Origin: Rhodobacterales bacterium UBA3077
GTDB lineage: Bacteria > Pseudomonadota > Alphaproteobacteria > Rhodobacterales > Rhodobacteraceae
Direction of reading: 5' to 3'
NCBI GenBank assembly: GCA_002366685.1
Contig: DFBP01000021.1
Span: 1,342-9,876, forward strand
DNA length: 8,535 nt
The notes under the pieces are model-generated. The model worked only from the letters and a program-made list of their open reading frames with translations, was not told where the DNA came from and searched no databases. The position numbers and the translations under genes were made by a program. This document shows, in pieces, positions 6,962-8,535 of the stretch. Position 1 is the stretch's first letter. Each line of letters opens with the position of its first letter.

Positions 6962-7562
6962 ACTAACCGGAAAACTGGTGGTCGCGACTCATAATCAAGG
7001 TAAACTTGATGAGATTGCCCGACTCATGGAGCCTTTTGGCGTAGAGACTGTTTCCGCCGGACAGCTTGGCTTTGATGAGCCAGAGGAAACCGAATCTACG
7101 TTTGTGGGCAACGCGCGGATCAAGGCACACTATGCCGCTAAAAAGAGCGGGCTTCCGGCGCTGGCGGATGATAGTGGCATTGAAATTGACGCCCTTGGCG
7201 GCGCCCCGGGGGTTTATACGGCTGACTGGTCCGAAACTCCGAACGGGCGCGATTTTGTGATGGCAATGACCCGTGCCTGGGATGAACTTGAAGCAATTAA
7301 CGCCCCTGCCCCCCGCGTGGCACGGTTTTGCTCCACATTGGTTTTGGCGTGGCCCGATGGTCATGACGAGGTTTTTGAGGGTAAAATCGAAGGTCAGGTT
7401 GTGTGGCCGATGCGTGGCGAAGAGGGCCACGGCTTTGACCCTATCTTCATGCCTGATGGTTACGATATCACTTTTGGTGAGATGGATCGCTGGGAAAAAA
7501 ACCGGATAAGCCACCGCGGTCGGGCATTTGAAAAGCTGGTAAAGGGTTGTTTTGATGCGTAA
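6954..7562 (+). CDS. rdgB: non-canonical purine NTP pyrophosphatase (ITP/XTP pyrophosphatase, RdgB/HAM1 family)
   Basis: RdgB hydrolyses ITP, dITP and XTP to monophosphates plus pyrophosphate, keeping deaminated purines out of DNA and RNA. From ATG at 6954 it has 202 residues, the usual length. The substrate loop is VVATHNQGKLDEI (9-21). The catalytic aspartates are in LADDSGIEIDALGGAPGV (D72-D73). The base-recognition segments GHGFDPIFMP (159-168) and ISHRGRAFEK (185-194) are intact. The ATG lies inside the end of rph, sharing ATGCGTAA with its stop. An upstream ATG at 6879 would overlap rph by 83 nt and add 25 residues that look unrelated to the family. No strong ribosome site precedes the chosen ATG, so translational coupling to rph is likely. 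Its own stop overlaps the next gene in the same 8-nt way. Confidence 0.97.
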   Translation: MRKLTGKLVVATHNQGKLDEIARLMEPFGVETVSAGQLGFDEPEETESTFVGNARIKAHYAAKKSGLPALADDSGIEIDALGGAPGVYTADWSETPNGRDFVMAMTRAWDELEAINAPAPRVARFCSTLVLAWPDGHDEVFEGKIEGQVVWPMRGEEGHGFDPIFMPDGYDITFGEMDRWEKNRISHRGRAFEKLVKGCFDA

Positions 7563-7944
7563 ATCAGAGAGAAAGCTAATTTCTACCGGTTCGCCATTTG
7601 AGGAAACAATGGGCTATAGCCGCGCGTTGGTTCAGGGAGATTGGTGCTTCGTTTCTGGCGTAACCGGTTATGATTACAGTACTATGGTGATGCCGGAAAC
7701 GGTTGACGCGCAAGCGCGCAACTGCTTTGCGACCATCGCCGATGTACTGGCCGAGGCGGGCTTTGAAATGGCTGATATTGCCCGGGTGCAATATACGGTG
7801 GCAGATGCTGCGCTGGTTGACCAATTGGTCTCCTCACTTGGTGACGCGCTCGGTGATATCCGCCCAGCAGCGACAATGATCATTGCCGGATTGATCAAAC
7901 CCGAAATGCTGATCGAGATCGAGGTCACCGCGTTCCGTGGATGA
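7555..7944 (+). CDS. RidA family protein (YjgF/YER057c/UK114), probable enamine/imine deaminase
   Basis: The 129-residue protein has the size and motifs of the RidA family, small trimeric proteins that hydrolyse reactive 2-aminoacrylate and related imines. Seen landmarks are ISTGSPFEETMGYSRALVQG near the start, the strand FVSGVTGYD (32-40), and the C-terminal RPAATMIIAGLIKPEMLIEI (103-122). R103 and the EIE glutamates (121, 123) align with the active-site Arg and Glu of E. coli RidA (R105, E120). The segment between them lacks the usual proline pattern, so it is a paralogous RidA-type protein, not safely called ridA. A TTG at 7552 is also in frame, but ATG at 7555 has AAAGGG 8 nt upstream and gives the same 8-nt overlap with rdgB as rdgB has with rph. 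The last 8 nt overlap hemW. Its position between rdgB and hemW suggests a metabolite-damage role, but substrate is unknown. Confidence 0.88.
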   Translation: MRKSERKLISTGSPFEETMGYSRALVQGDWCFVSGVTGYDYSTMVMPETVDAQARNCFATIADVLAEAGFEMADIARVQYTVADAALVDQLVSSLGDALGDIRPAATMIIAGLIKPEMLIEIEVTAFRG

Positions 7945-8535
7945 TTGGCAACACGGCGGGTTCGGAGTCTATGTCCATTGGCCATTTTGTTTGGCAAAAT
8001 GCCCTTATTGTGACTTTAACAGCCATGTAAGCCGTGAGGTCGATCACGAACAATGGCGGAAAGCCTTTGTTTCCGAGCTTCAGCACTCTGCCTCACTCAC
8101 CGGTCCCCGAAAGGTAGATTCAATATTTTTTGGCGGTGGCACGCCCAGCCTGATGGAAGCTGAAACGGTTGCCACGGTCATAGATGAAATCGACAGGATT
8201 TGGGGTATTCGGCCCAATGCCGAGATAACATTGGAGGCCAATCCGACCTCGGTTGAAGCCAACAAGTTTGTTGACTTCAGTCAAGCTGGTGTCAATCGTA
8301 TTTCCATGGGAATACAATCGCTTAACGATGATGATCTTAAGGCGTTAGGCAGAATGCACTCGGTTGATGAAGCCCTAAAGGCCTTTGATATTGCGAAAAA
8401 ACATTTTGAGCGCGTCAGTTTTGATCTTATCTATGCACGCCAAAAACAAACAGCCAAGCACTGGTTTACCGAGCTACGCCGCGCGCTTGATCTGGCCGTT
8501 GACCACCTGTCGCTTTACCAGCTAACCATTGAGCA
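7937..8535 (+). CDS. hemW: radical SAM heme chaperone HemW (3' part missing)
   Basis: HemW belongs to the HemN-like radical-SAM proteins but acts as a heme-binding chaperone rather than a coproporphyrinogen oxidase. The 199 codons present start with FGVYVHWPFCLAKCPYCDFN. The [4Fe-4S]-binding Cx3Cx2C is C18, C22, C25, followed by Phe27 where true HemN has a fourth Cys. Later motifs are FFGGGTPSLM (64-73), LEANPTSVE (99-107), RISMGIQSLNDDDLKALGRM (121-140) and SFDLIYARQ (161-169). The window ends about half way through a protein that is normally about 380 residues. The start is GTG at 7937, the only plausible start in this frame. It overlaps the RidA-family gene by 8 nt (GTGGATGA). The nearby ATG at 7941 is out of frame. 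The ribosome site is weak (GAGG about 13 nt upstream), so coupling to the upstream gene is likely. Confidence 0.95.
   Translation, partial: MDDWQHGGFGVYVHWPFCLAKCPYCDFNSHVSREVDHEQWRKAFVSELQHSASLTGPRKVDSIFFGGGTPSLMEAETVATVIDEIDRIWGIRPNAEITLEANPTSVEANKFVDFSQAGVNRISMGIQSLNDDDLKALGRMHSVDEALKAFDIAKKHFERVSFDLIYARQKQTAKHWFTELRRALDLAVDHLSLYQLTIE

Noticed and set aside
6963..7514. 183-residue minus-strand frame inside rdgB
   Set aside because: It is antisense to a clear RdgB frame with intact catalytic motifs. No recognisable product.
7941..8030. ATG at 7941 overlapping the ridA-like stop as ATGA, a typical coupled start
   Set aside because: It is out of frame with HemW and reaches a stop after 29 codons. 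The HemW frame with its Cx3Cx2C motif begins at GTG 7937.
1..8535. mobile elements, CRISPR arrays, tRNA/rRNA genes, phage or defence systems
   Set aside because: No transposase, terminal inverted repeat, spaced repeat array, tRNA-like fold or rRNA segment was seen. Genes are dense and all but one are universal housekeeping families.

Overview
The window holds ordinary chromosomal housekeeping DNA from an alphaproteobacterium, most likely a member of the Rhodobacterales. This rests on protein character (long MutS, hrcA-grpE pair, large MaeB-type malic enzyme with a phosphotransacetylase-like tail, HemW with the LIYARQ segment) and on the gene order maeB / mutS / grpE-hrcA / rph-rdgB-(ridA)-hemW. 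The lineage call is inference; no 16S gene or other firm marker is present. Nothing suggests a phage, plasmid, insertion sequence, CRISPR array, tRNA or rRNA.

Layout: (1) 1-1664, minus strand: NADP-type malic enzyme maeB, cut by the left edge inside its C-terminal domain. (2) 1665-1811: a 147-bp AT-rich divergent intergenic region with phased TTG...CAA motifs, a 15-bp direct repeat at 21-bp period, and a 20-bp dyad next to the mutS ribosome binding site. (3) 1812-4427, plus strand: mutS, starting at GTG and ending in a compact intrinsic terminator whose hairpin uses the last base of the stop codon. (4) 4484-6136, minus strand: the heat-shock operon hrcA-grpE (transcribed hrcA first), convergent with mutS. 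(5) 6137-6244: divergent promoter region of hrcA and rph. (6) 6245-8535, plus strand: a tightly packed operon of rph, rdgB, a RidA-family gene and hemW (cut by the right edge), each pair overlapping by exactly 8 nt.

How the genes relate: MutS (mismatch repair) and RdgB (removal of ITP/XTP and deoxy forms) both protect genetic fidelity. Rph trims RNA 3' ends. The RidA-family protein probably removes reactive enamine/imine intermediates. HemW is a radical-SAM heme chaperone. HrcA and GrpE belong to the chaperone stress response. MaeB links the TCA cycle to pyruvate/NADPH.

I do not see a previously undescribed multi-gene system. The points most worth a second look are the repeat architecture between maeB and mutS, the matching start/stop overlaps in the rph operon (a 10-bp identical sequence on both sides of rdgB), and the ridA-like gene lying between rdgB and hemW.
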